From WJLG01 sp964602485 (GTDB taxonomy: Bacteria; Patescibacteriota; Patescibacteriia; Patescibacteriales; WJLG01), in assembly GCA_964602485.1 (NCBI GenBank), contig CAZRQU010000015.1, positions 1 through 19,789 on the forward strand: a DNA stretch of 19,789 nucleotides, written 5' to 3'. The position numbers and the translations under genes were made by a program. The notes beneath the pieces were generated by a model. That model did not search any database and was not told the origin of the DNA. It worked only from the letters and a program-made list of their open reading frames with translations. Numbering within the stretch: the first letter of the stretch is position 1; each line of letters begins with the position of its first letter. Below, piece by piece: positions 6,764 through 13,436 of the stretch.

Positions 6764-6802
6764 GCCTCGAAAACGAAATTCGTTTTCGAGGCTATTTTTT
6801 TA
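6764..6802 (+). terminator. Intrinsic terminator after the 5908 gene
   Basis: GCCTCGAAAACG (6764-6775) pairs perfectly with CGTTTTCGAGGC (6781-6792) around a 5-base loop, followed by TATTTTTTTA. Confidence 0.92.
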
Positions 6803-6813
6803 CTTAAATAAGT
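6802..6813. promoter_or_regulatory. Palindrome ACTTAAATAAGT, possible regulator site
   Basis: Near-perfect palindrome whose core CTTAAATAAG recurs at 7981-7990. In both places exactly 19 bases separate the 12-base palindrome from the -35 hexamer, placing its centre near -61. Confidence 0.55.
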
Positions 6814-6832
6814 AAATTATACTTTAATCTAT

Positions 6833-6861
6833 TTGACAATTATCTTTATTTTGTTTATAAT
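6833..6861 (+). promoter_or_regulatory. Consensus promoter of the 6907 gene
   Basis: TTGACA (6833-6838), 17 bases, TATAAT (6856-6861): full match to the sigma-70 consensus in both hexamers and in spacing. Confidence 0.9.
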
Positions 6862-6906
6862 TTAAAAACTGCGTTCATTTGAAAACAAACACGAAAGGAG
6901 TTTATT

Positions 6907-7905
6907 ATGGACGGCAAAATGATGGTTGGCAGTGTAGGTAAATTTCCAGTTGGTGGAGGATTCTTAAATGTTGGACCAGGAGACATATCTCAAGGAGTTA
7001 TGCTTTTTTCCGGTCTAACAAAAAGCGTTCTCAAATTAGGCGCTGTCGGAGCTGGACTTGGGCTTGGAATGCTGGGTGTACTGGGCTTATTATTAAGCGG
7101 TTCCTCTTCAAAAAAACCAGTTAAAAGACCGCTTTCCGATGAAGAGAAATGGAAGCAATATGTTTCCTTTCTCAGAAAAATATCAAGCATTGATGTTCTG
7201 TCTATCGCCAAAACCGGTGACCAATGTTTTCACGGCGTCTGCGCGAGTGAATCCCTTGATCTCTACTGCGAAGGCCAGGAAATGTCCATTCCTACCAGCG
7301 TGATAAAGATGATCTCGCGGGAAAACGGAAAAAATGTGGTGTCTCTTTTTGACGGGTCATACTATGTCATAAACCTTGAAAAAAGAATTCCAGATCTTGA
7401 ATTTTGGTCAGTTGCCGGAAAAAATAAACTGATCATTGGAAGAAACTTCCGTTTTATAAGAGGGATCGAGATCAAACAATCCAAAGGGATCCTGGAAGAG
7501 ATGAGATCTTTTCTTGATCAAAATGGCCACAGAGTAGAAGAGCTACTCAAGCAGGAAGGTATACAAAGGATAGTCGAATCCTGCAATTTGGCTATTGAGC
7601 AAGAAAAGAAAATTTTATCTCAAAAAGATCCAAAAAGCCATAATAGTCCAAATCGCGTAATTGCTCAGGCAGAGAAAGAAGCAAACGATATGTTTAGGCA
7701 AAATGAAATAAAGACACAGAAAAGGATCGAAGCACTAAAAGAAGCTGAGGATATGGAAAGACAGATCCTTGAAAAAAAGCGCAAAGATCCTAAAAGTCTA
7801 ACAAGTCAAGAACAAAGATTGCTTCAAGCCTGCGCTCGAACCAGAATAACTCTCGCAACCCGAAGCCCGGCCTTCTTGATCGGTAATAGTCTTCGTGCTA
7901 TGTGA
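6907..7905 (+). CDS. Single-pass membrane protein with long charged tail, unknown function
   Basis: 332 residues, family not recognised. A Gly-rich start (GKFPVGGGFLNVGPGD, 11-26) precedes one hydrophobic Gly/Leu segment (about 44-64). Next comes a mixed alpha/beta region (80-190) with CFHGVC and LYCEGQ cysteines (C107, C112, C121) and several strands, then a Lys/Glu-rich helical region (195-310) likely to be coiled coil. AAAGGAG (6894-6900) stands six bases before the ATG; Met5 or Met6 are possible alternative starts but sit further from the SD. A consensus promoter and terminator make it monocistronic. The small soluble domain at 80-190 is the part most likely to reveal a fold by structure prediction. 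Confidence 0.85.
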   Translation: MDGKMMVGSVGKFPVGGGFLNVGPGDISQGVMLFSGLTKSVLKLGAVGAGLGLGMLGVLGLLLSGSSSKKPVKRPLSDEEKWKQYVSFLRKISSIDVLSIAKTGDQCFHGVCASESLDLYCEGQEMSIPTSVIKMISRENGKNVVSLFDGSYYVINLEKRIPDLEFWSVAGKNKLIIGRNFRFIRGIEIKQSKGILEEMRSFLDQNGHRVEELLKQEGIQRIVESCNLAIEQEKKILSQKDPKSHNSPNRVIAQAEKEANDMFRQNEIKTQKRIEALKEAEDMERQILEKKRKDPKSLTSQEQRLLQACARTRITLATRSPAFLIGNSLRAM

Positions 7906-7928
7906 CCATTCAAAAAATATTCCAAATA

Positions 7929-7959
7929 GGGCGTTTTTCCCAAAACGCTCTTTTTTATT
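7929..7959 (+). terminator. Intrinsic terminator after the 6907 gene
   Basis: GGGCGTTTT (7929-7937) pairs with AAAACGCTC (7942-7950, one G-U) around TCCC-type loop bases, followed by TTTTTTATTTTT. Confidence 0.88.
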
Positions 7960-7979
7960 TTTAAAACTAAATAAAGGAT

Positions 7980-7991
7980 GCTTAAATAAGC
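7980..7991. promoter_or_regulatory. Palindrome GCTTAAATAAGC, possible regulator site
   Basis: Perfect outer palindrome with the same CTTAAATAAG core as 6803-6812 and the same 19-base distance to the -35 of the next gene. Confidence 0.55.
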
Positions 7992-8010
7992 AAAAAACAT
8001 ATTAATATCA

Positions 8011-8039
8011 TTGACTTTTTAATAAATTTATGCTATAAT
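8011..8039 (+). promoter_or_regulatory. Promoter of the 8131-8739-9548 operon
   Basis: TTGACT (8011-8016), 17 bases, TATAAT (8034-8039); the leader to the first ATG is about 85 bases. Confidence 0.85.
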
Positions 8040-8130
8040 AATATGATTAGGAAACAAGTGGGAAATATCCCCTTAAAGCCTAGTCAGAGTGAACATTTGA
8101 CAACAAACAATCAAACCAGGAGGTTTTATC

Positions 8131-8670
8131 ATGGAAATGTTGCTTGAGGTCTTCAAGTGGCTGTTCTTCGCCGCCATTTTGGGCGGAAGCATTGCCGGCC
8201 TGTCATTCCTCGTAAAGCTCAAAAAGAGCAAATCCTCTTCTTCTAGCGAAAGCAATAGAGAAGAGGACAATGACATCAGGGCTATAAAACGTGAGCTAGC
8301 TGTCCAAAAAGGCACGCTGGACACGGCCATTCTTGAAAGAACGGCAACAGGAGTGTTGGCCGAAGCAATGACCAACAGGAAAAAAGCGGCGACAAAAAGA
8401 GCTGATGCAGTAGAATCAGAAGTTCTTACTGCAAAAAAGGCTCAAGAAGCCGAGGAAGAAAAAAGGAAAGAAGAAGTAAGTCGGGCAGGAAAACTCAGGA
8501 AAATGATCAAAAATCAAGATCTTGAGCTCCAACTGGCCCGGCAGAAGGCTCTTGTGCGAGATGCCAATCCCACCTTTACACAAAGATATTGGTACTTGTG
8601 GGCACCGGTAATGATCGGACTTGTTTTCATCATTATCGGCTCCGCCCTCAAATTGATGGGATGGGGTTAA
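8131..8670 (+). CDS. Membrane protein with coiled coil between two TM segments, unknown function
   Basis: 179 residues, family not recognised. A hydrophobic segment at about 8-29 is followed by a basic/Ser stretch (KLKKSKSSSSSES), a long charged helix rich in Ala, Lys, Glu (about 45-145, coiled-coil-like), and a second hydrophobic segment (about 154-175) ending MGWG. The ends are thus both in the membrane with a helical loop of about 120 residues between them, probably cytoplasmic by the positive-inside rule. SD AGGAGG (8118-8123), seven bases before the ATG. First gene of a three-gene operon, with a promoter carrying the CTTAAATAAG palindrome. The topology suggests a scaffold or spacer, but nothing points to a defined function. 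Confidence 0.85.
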   Translation: MEMLLEVFKWLFFAAILGGSIAGLSFLVKLKKSKSSSSSESNREEDNDIRAIKRELAVQKGTLDTAILERTATGVLAEAMTNRKKAATKRADAVESEVLTAKKAQEAEEEKRKEEVSRAGKLRKMIKNQDLELQLARQKALVRDANPTFTQRYWYLWAPVMIGLVFIIIGSALKLMGWG

Positions 8671-8676
8671 GAGAAA

Positions 8677-8708
8677 CGGGGGGGCGAATTCAAGTTCGCT
8701 TCCTCCCG
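8677..8708 (+). other. Hairpin between the 8131 and 8739 genes
   Basis: CGGG...GCGAA (8677-8688) can pair with TTCGC...CCCG (8695-8708). No U-run follows, so it is more likely an mRNA stability or translation element than a terminator. Confidence 0.5.
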
Positions 8709-8738
8709 ACAACCAAAAACGAAAAACAGGAGGAAACG

Positions 8739-9545
8739 ATGCTACGTAGAACACTAAGTTCAGGATGGGTCAAATGGTTCATCAACTCGATCGGCGACGC
8801 CTTCGTTGACCGAGGCGTTGATGAAACCATAAATAGAGTGACCGGTGGTCAAAGCTCCGAAGGCTCAACAAGAGGAAAACCGCCAGAGGCCAGTTCCACT
8901 CTTTCCACAAAGGGCGGAAAGGACTTGGCGGACGAGGTCTTCGGGCGACTGGCCAAGGCCAGAGCGCAACAGCCGAAAGTGATGACCAAGATAGGTTTCT
9001 CCCAAAAAGACGCTGTAAAGCCCTGGGAGATGAGAATCTTCGAAGAAATCATCACTGAAAAGAAGCTGGTCGGCCCCGGAGAGCTGGAGCGCCTGACTTC
9101 TTTCATCGGCAACACGGCCGAAAGGATCGTTACGGAGGACATCACTCCGAAGTACGAAACGGCTAAGAACGAAGACGGGAGCGTGAAGAAGGGTAAAGAT
9201 GGCAAGCCGATCCAGAAAAAGGTTGGTGAGATCAAGAAGACCGAAGTCGAGGTCAAAAATGACCTTGGAGCCATCGCTATCGTGTCCATCATCAAAGAAG
9301 CCCGAAACGGCTTTGACGATATGGCCAGAAAAAATCCGGGTCCTTTCAGAGAGAGGATAAAACTCTGTCTGGAAGCGGATGGCGCCTTCAACACACCCAG
9401 AAAAAAATGGGCGGCCCGCATCGAAAGAGCCGGACAGTCCACTCTCAATGTATTGGAAGCGATACCTGGCGACGGATTCATGGATTCAGTTGAAGCCAGG
9501 ATCAAGAAAAACCGGAAAAAGATAGAAAAACTCAAACGGAGGTAA
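8739..9545 (+). CDS. Soluble, charged protein of unknown function
   Basis: 268 residues, family not recognised. The frame is open upstream to 8589, inside the previous gene, but AGGAGG at 8728-8733 places the start at the ATG 8739-8741. An amphipathic, possibly membrane-associating N-terminus (LSSGWVKWFINSIGDAF, 6-22) is followed by a Ser/Gly-rich linker (36-60), a mostly helical region (61-135), a Lys/Gly-rich loop (KNEDGSVKKGKDGKPIQKK, 143-161) and a second helical region (168-258) with a very basic end (KKNRKKIEKLKRR). The stop is two bases before the next ATG, so it is translationally coupled to the membrane protein at 9548. It may be the cytoplasmic partner of that protein; this is inferred from position only. 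Confidence 0.85.
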   Translation: MLRRTLSSGWVKWFINSIGDAFVDRGVDETINRVTGGQSSEGSTRGKPPEASSTLSTKGGKDLADEVFGRLAKARAQQPKVMTKIGFSQKDAVKPWEMRIFEEIITEKKLVGPGELERLTSFIGNTAERIVTEDITPKYETAKNEDGSVKKGKDGKPIQKKVGEIKKTEVEVKNDLGAIAIVSIIKEARNGFDDMARKNPGPFRERIKLCLEADGAFNTPRKKWAARIERAGQSTLNVLEAIPGDGFMDSVEARIKKNRKKIEKLKRR

Positions 9546-9547
9546 CA

Positions 9548-10798
9548 ATGGAAACGAAGTCAAGGAAGTCAAGTTGGATAAAAATCTTGGAGATAGCGCC
9601 GAATAAGATCAAAAATCTTGTTCGGATCATCTACGCACTTTACCTTGAGATCCTGGCGCCCGCACTTGGTGCCTGGAAAGAGGTGGAGGAACCGATCAAG
9701 AAAACGGTCAAGGTCTCGATCTTCTCGATCCTGACCCTGATCGCCGTCTTCCTGGTGGCTTTCTTCGGAAAGTTGCAGGGGTTCACATGCTTCGTCCTGT
9801 TCTCGGCCGCCACCGCTTCCCTGATCGTTTGGTCCTTAGGATCCAAGATCGGGACAATGATCGCTAAGGTCAGTGGTTACAAAGCAGTGGAAAAAATGGG
9901 TAAAGAGGTAAAAAAACTCTTTGCTCCACTGGGAATCCTGGCAGCCATGTTATCGTTCGTGACCGCTATGATAGCCATCTGGGGCTTCAACTCCATTTGG
10001 ACATCACAGTTCAGCATAATATTCTATGTTGTTGGCTTCCTGCTTACCCTGGCAACAGTCAGGGGAGGGAAAATAGAAAAGCTATACAACACGCTGAATT
10101 GGATAGTCATGGGTTCCGTCATTCTCTATGCTCTGAACGTGGCCTTTCCGGCTACAGTGGAGAGTTGGGGAAGCTACGCTTCCACTCTTAACCAGGAGTG
10201 GAACTTCCATAGGGACAATGAGACAGGTGATCGGAAAGCCGACATCGCCGTTACAGAGGCGATCGCTTTGGCCAATGTCTTTCCGCTCTATCACGCGGAT
10301 ACAACAGAGGATGGAGAGCTGATCAAGCTGCATGAAAAGACCACCGGCGTCCCTAAAGGCGAAGTGGTACAGATCATGCAGACCAAAGGATCGGCCGGCA
10401 AAACGTTTCAGGGCGAACTCTTCGTCCAGATACGGGTCAAAGATCCCAGGACCGATCGCTTCACCGGCGGCGAGGTCTACTGGGTCCAGCCGGACTATTT
10501 CCAGCGGAGAAAAATTGACGTGAACCCCGATCAGAAATATTCGGTCGTGAAGAAAAGAAATCACGGCCGTGAGATCTGGGAAGTTCATTTCAACACAGAC
10601 GAAGAAATTCGTCTAAAAGATATGCCGGTTGGTAAAAAATTCTCTTTCTCTGGATTCACTAAAGGTGAGTTGAAGTGTCGTGATTTCAGAGATGGAAACA
10701 TCTCAGATATCACACCGAGGTGGAGAATAAAAAACTGCCCTCCAACGATGAAACTGAGAGGGTACAAGGGACTGGTTATTTCTATAGCCTTTTCCTAA
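9548..10798 (+). CDS. Polytopic membrane protein with C-terminal soluble domain, unknown function
   Basis: 416 residues, family not recognised. About 50 residues of amphipathic/basic N-terminus are followed by five hydrophobic segments (roughly 54-74, 78-97, 127-147, 154-171, 184-204). A C-terminal domain of about 210 residues (205-416) is rich in beta strands; GEVVQIMQTK...FVQIRVKD...GEVYWVQPDYF (271-318) reads like an SH3-type barrel. With five TM segments the domain lies on the opposite side from the N-terminus, probably outside. SD GGAGG (9538-9542) overlaps the end of the preceding gene. Last gene of the operon, followed by a strong terminator. The distribution of large membrane, coiled-coil and soluble parts over the five genes suggests one envelope-associated assembly, but this is inference. 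Confidence 0.85.
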   Translation: METKSRKSSWIKILEIAPNKIKNLVRIIYALYLEILAPALGAWKEVEEPIKKTVKVSIFSILTLIAVFLVAFFGKLQGFTCFVLFSAATASLIVWSLGSKIGTMIAKVSGYKAVEKMGKEVKKLFAPLGILAAMLSFVTAMIAIWGFNSIWTSQFSIIFYVVGFLLTLATVRGGKIEKLYNTLNWIVMGSVILYALNVAFPATVESWGSYASTLNQEWNFHRDNETGDRKADIAVTEAIALANVFPLYHADTTEDGELIKLHEKTTGVPKGEVVQIMQTKGSAGKTFQGELFVQIRVKDPRTDRFTGGEVYWVQPDYFQRRKIDVNPDQKYSVVKKRNHGREIWEVHFNTDEEIRLKDMPVGKKFSFSGFTKGELKCRDFRDGNISDITPRWRIKNCPPTMKLRGYKGLVISIAFS

Positions 10799-10815
10799 AG
10801 CCATATCATATGGCA

Positions 10816-10860
10816 AAAGGGTGAGAAGATGAAAATCTTTTCACCCTTTCTTTTTTTTAT
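10816..10860 (+). terminator. Intrinsic terminator of the 8131-9548 operon
   Basis: AAAGGGTGAGAAGAT (10816-10830) pairs over 15 positions with ATCTTTTCACCCTTT (10835-10849) around a GAAA tetraloop, then CTTTTTTTTAT. A small extra hairpin GCCATAT/ATATGGC precedes it (10800-10814). Confidence 0.93.
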
Positions 10861-10902
10861 ATAAAATGTTAATATATTTATAGAAAATATTAGCTAAAAA
10901 AT

Positions 10903-11397
10903 ATGGAAATCAAATCTAAAATTATTATTACTATATCAATAATAATTTTTAATTTATTTTTTATAGTAGGTAATGTTTACGCTTCTTGTGTGTGTAGTTT
11001 TGGAGAAGTAGAAGATGTTGAGTGTTTAGACTGCGTAGCTAATCAGGCGTCTAACTGTAAGTGGAACGGCAAAACCACCTGCTCAGGTAGCGGAGGTAGC
11101 GAAGACACCGTCCACCTAACCAACCCCTTGGATAAAGAGCAAGAAGCGGGCAAGGCCAGCTCGATCACTCCGCAGATCCTGATCGGGCGGGTGATAAATG
11201 CCATCTTGGGCATTGTCGGTTCCTTGGCTTTGATAATGTTCATCTACGGCGGACTGACCTGGATGACCGCGGCCGGGAATATGGAAAAAGTGGAGAAAGG
11301 TAGGAACATACTGCTTTGGGCGACTATCGGCATGGTAGTTATCTTCGCTTCTTACAGCTTGGTCGACTTCTTGATAACTCGGGCGTTAGGAGCCTAA
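10903..11397 (+). CDS. T4SS-pilin-like membrane protein (PF18895 type)
   Basis: 164 residues. An N-terminal signal peptide (1-28, hydrophobic core IIITISIIIFNLFFIVG, probable cut after NVYA) leads to a Cys-rich extracellular part (C29, C31, C41, C44, C52, C60) and then two hydrophobic helices (about 98-118 and 135-157) joined by GNMEKVEKGRNIL. The block IGRVINAILGIVGSLALIMF, then IYGGLTWMTAAGN is the pattern of the small 'type IV secretion system pilin' family that is widespread in CPR genomes and resembles VirB2/TrbC. Its real function there is unproven. No SD; no clear promoter in the AT-rich 10861-10902. The first about 140 bases are much more AT-rich than the rest, a mosaic composition. 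Terminated by the hairpin at 11421-11452. Confidence 0.85.
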   Translation: MEIKSKIIITISIIIFNLFFIVGNVYASCVCSFGEVEDVECLDCVANQASNCKWNGKTTCSGSGGSEDTVHLTNPLDKEQEAGKASSITPQILIGRVINAILGIVGSLALIMFIYGGLTWMTAAGNMEKVEKGRNILLWATIGMVVIFASYSLVDFLITRALGA

Positions 11398-11420
11398 ACG
11401 AATATCAAATTGCAAATATC

Positions 11421-11452
11421 AAAAAAACGCTTTTCGAAAAAAGCGTTTTTTT
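11421..11452. terminator. Bidirectional terminator between the pilin gene and tyrS
   Basis: CGCTTTT (11428-11434) pairs with AAAAGCG (11439-11445) around CGAA, flanked by A7 on the left and T7 on the right, so it can end transcripts from both sides. Confidence 0.88.
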
Positions 11453-11508
11453 GTTACATACATTTTTTTATCTTTGAAATTTATGCTTTACTCTTCGCAA
11501 TTCTACCC

Positions 11509-12717
11509 CTAACTTCTGATCTTCACAAACCCTCTCTTCCCTTTCTGTATCAATATTTCCTCGTCCTTTATGTCCAGTTCGAAATTGGGATCATCCACCT
11601 TCTTTCCGCTCACCTTTACCCCACCCTGGGATATTAGGCGCCTGGCTTCGCTCTTGGATGAGGCCAAACCGGTCTCGGACAAAATATCGATCAAAGAATG
11701 GCCGCCTTTCTTCATCTTCTTTGTTGGTACATCTTCGGGAGTTTGTCCGCCCTGGACGGTTTCTTCAAAATGCCTTTGCGCGCGGATCGCCTCTTGCTCG
11801 CCTCTGATCATCTTGACCACCTCAAAAGCCATCATCTTCTTATACTGCATTGGGTTCTCCCCTTTCTTTATATTATCGCCTATTTCTTTAACGGCATCCA
11901 TCGGCACCTCGGTCAAAAGCTCCAAGCCCATGGTTATCTTATCATCAGGATAGGACATGGCCTTGCCGTACATATCCTCGGAAGTATCTCCCAAATTTAT
12001 TCCATTACCCTTCGTTTTAGACATAGTTCTCCCATCCGGAGCATCCATCATCTTGTTGGCTCGCACGAACTTCTCTTTACCCAGATAATCCTTGACCAAC
12101 TCCCTTCCTTTCAACATATTGAAGGTCTGGTCGGCCCCGCCGATCTCCACATCAACCTCCATAGCTACTCCGTCGTAGCCCTGCATTAAAGGGTAGATGA
12201 ACTCATGCAAACCGACCGGATCGCCTTTTTCCATTCTTCTTTCGAACATATCCCTTTCCAGCATCTGTTGGACCGTCATCTTGCTCATCAATTCTATCAG
12301 ATCGTTCAATTTTAGCTTGGAAAGCCAATCATGGTTACGGACGAAACGAACCGGATTATCTCCTTCAAAATCTATCAACTGCGCCGCTTGCTCCTTCCAA
12401 CCGGACATATTCTCCTCTATCTCCTTATCTGTAAGCATCTTGCGCATGGAGTCCTTATCCGGATCACCAACCTTAGATGTATAGTCTCCCACCAAAAATA
12501 CGACCTCGTGTCCAAGCTGTTGCAGGATACGCAAGCCTCGAATACCCATAGCATGGCCGACGTGCAGATACTTGCCGGTCGGATCGAAGCCCTGATACAC
12601 CCGCAATCTTTCACCGGACATAAGTTTTTTCTCAAGCTCTTCTTTGGAAGGATAAATAGCCTCCACTCCACGAGTCAAGAATTTATCAATAAGTTCTTTG
12701 TCCTTTAAAACTTTCAT
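11509..12717 (-). CDS. tyrS: Tyrosyl-tRNA synthetase
   Basis: 402 residues, class I synthetase charging tRNA-Tyr with tyrosine. YQGFDPTGKYLHVGHAMGIR (41-60) holds the HIGH-type motif HVGH; VGDYTSKVGDP (76-86), YPLMQGYD (175-182) and EIGGADQTFNMLKGREL (191-207) form the tyrosine pocket; TMSKTKGN (231-238) is the KMSKS loop, here MSKT. A C-terminal S4 RNA-binding domain spans about 340-395. This fits the TyrZ-like bacterial subgroup. The start MKVLKDKEL is preceded by a TTGAAG repeat and no SD. Probably co-transcribed behind tRNA-Leu and the four-helix-bundle gene, whose stop is 25 bases upstream. Confidence 0.97.
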   Translation of the reverse strand: MKVLKDKELIDKFLTRGVEAIYPSKEELEKKLMSGERLRVYQGFDPTGKYLHVGHAMGIRGLRILQQLGHEVVFLVGDYTSKVGDPDKDSMRKMLTDKEIEENMSGWKEQAAQLIDFEGDNPVRFVRNHDWLSKLKLNDLIELMSKMTVQQMLERDMFERRMEKGDPVGLHEFIYPLMQGYDGVAMEVDVEIGGADQTFNMLKGRELVKDYLGKEKFVRANKMMDAPDGRTMSKTKGNGINLGDTSEDMYGKAMSYPDDKITMGLELLTEVPMDAVKEIGDNIKKGENPMQYKKMMAFEVVKMIRGEQEAIRAQRHFEETVQGGQTPEDVPTKKMKKGGHSLIDILSETGLASSKSEARRLISQGGVKVSGKKVDDPNFELDIKDEEILIQKGKRGFVKIRS

Positions 12718-12721
12718 AGTA

Positions 12722-12750
12722 TTAATTATAAATCTTCAAACTTCAATTTT
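12722..12750. repeat. TTGAAG-type repeat left of the four-helix-bundle gene
   Basis: ATAAATCTTCAAACTTCAATTTT; inverted relative to 13101-13141 and overlapping the gene's stop codon. Confidence 0.6.
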
Positions 12751-13096
12751 TATTTAAAATAGTGCTTCTGATCTTACCTATTATCTTGCATATTTCTTCA
12801 CACTCTTCTAACAAACTTGATGAAATATCTTTTTCTAAAAAACCAGAGTCTATTAATAGGTTTATCCAAAATTTGGTTTCTCTGGCCTCTCTATAGGCTA
12901 CGAGCATTTTATATAAAAAATCTTTTTCTGAATACCCTCCAACAGCCTCTTCGACGTTCGCCCCCACAGAAGTTCCGCTTCTCAGAACTTGTTTTGATAA
13001 AACATATTCCTTTTTTCTGTATATAAGGTATTTATATAAATTAACTATCCTTAAAGAAAAGCTATAACTCTTATCTTTAATTATATTCCTCTCCAT
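12743..13096 (-). CDS. Four-helix-bundle protein, S23/23S rRNA intervening-sequence family
   Basis: 117 residues. The family motif is clear: SKQVLRSGTSVGANVEEAVG (residues 34-53), flanked by long helices (SFSLRIVNLYKYLIY and FLYKMLVAYREARETKFWI). Members are encoded inside intervening sequences of 23S rRNA genes or as solitary genes in CPR and Bacteroidetes; they form pentameric bundles and their function is unknown. The frame continues upstream to 13186, but that part is the translated tRNA-Leu, so the ATG at 13094-13096 is used. The stop TGA lies within a TTGAAG repeat and another inverted copy (13101-13141) precedes the start, so the gene is bracketed by repeats. It sits between tRNA-Leu and tyrS. 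Confidence 0.88.
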   Translation of the reverse strand: MERNIIKDKSYSFSLRIVNLYKYLIYRKKEYVLSKQVLRSGTSVGANVEEAVGGYSEKDFLYKMLVAYREARETKFWINLLIDSGFLEKDISSSLLEECEEICKIIGKIRSTILNKN

Positions 13097-13100
13097 AATA

Positions 13101-13141
13101 CAATTGAAGATCGAAGATTGAAGACTGAAAATTGATAATTG
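13101..13141. repeat. TTGAAG-type repeat right of the four-helix-bundle gene
   Basis: Four consecutive units of 7-8 bases (ATTGAAGATCGAAGATTGAA and on) fill the 51 bases between tRNA-Leu and the gene start. Confidence 0.65.
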
Positions 13142-13147
13142 AAATAG

Positions 13148-13229
13148 TGCGGACGGAGAGACTCGAACTCTCACACCGTAAGGCACTTGCTCCTAAGGCA
13201 AGCGTGTCTACCAATTCCACCACGTCCGC
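13148..13229 (-). tRNA. tRNA-Leu (anticodon UAG)
   Basis: Minus strand, 82 bases from GCGGACG to CGTCCGC plus discriminator A. The D-arm GTGGAATTGGTAGACAC is typical for Leu; the anticodon stem CTTGC/GCAAG encloses CTTAGGA with anticodon TAG; a type II variable arm (TGCCTTACGGTGT) and the T-arm GAGAG-TTCGAGT-CTCTC follow. The CCA end is not encoded. Reads leucine CUA and probably other CUN codons. Confidence 0.96.
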
Positions 13230-13244
13230 TTTGGGCTTTCCTTA

Positions 13245-13273
13245 TTTTTAACCTACTGAAGCTACTTTGTCAA
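13245..13273 (-). promoter_or_regulatory. Promoter of the tRNA-Leu transcription unit
   Basis: Minus strand: TTGACA (13268-13273), 17 bases, TAAAAA (13245-13250), about 16 bases before the tRNA 5' end. It may also serve the four-helix-bundle gene and tyrS, since no terminator is seen between them. Confidence 0.7.
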
Positions 13274-13382
13274 TTATATCATACTTAATTATAAATTATA
13301 AAACTTCGATCTTTAATTATAAGCTAATAACAACCCCTGCCCTGCTCTCAATAGAGCAAGTTGAAAATCAAAAGCTGAAGAT

Positions 13383-13416
13383 TTATAATTAAAAATGTGT
13401 TATAATTAAAAATGTA
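13383..13416 (+). promoter_or_regulatory. Extended -10 promoter in a 17-base direct repeat
   Basis: Two consecutive 17-base units TTATAATTAAAAATGTG and TTATAATTAAAAATGTA, each containing TATAAT. The second is preceded by TG one base upstream (13398-13406), forming an extended -10. No good -35 is visible. It lies just before the gene at 13437. Confidence 0.6.
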
Positions 13417-13436
13417 AAGATTAATAAAAAAATCTT

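Noticed and set aside
8589..8738. 50 extra codons at the start of the 8739 gene
   Set aside because: They overlap the preceding gene in another frame, and a perfect SD marks the ATG at 8739.
8849..9535. 228-codon minus-strand frame
   Set aside because: Antisense shadow of the 8739 gene; Ser/Phe-rich as expected from complemented Lys/Glu codons.
5908..10798. Prophage or plasmid integration
   Set aside because: No integrase, capsid, replication or relaxase gene and no tRNA-derived attachment repeats are visible; kept only as a possibility.
13097..13186. N-terminal extension of the four-helix-bundle protein (PYGVRVRVSPSALF...)
   Set aside because: It is translated from the 3' half of tRNA-Leu and the repeat behind it, a frequent annotation artefact.
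13347..13361. GCTCT/AGAGC hairpin as terminator
   Set aside because: Short stem, no T-run in either direction, no gene ending there.
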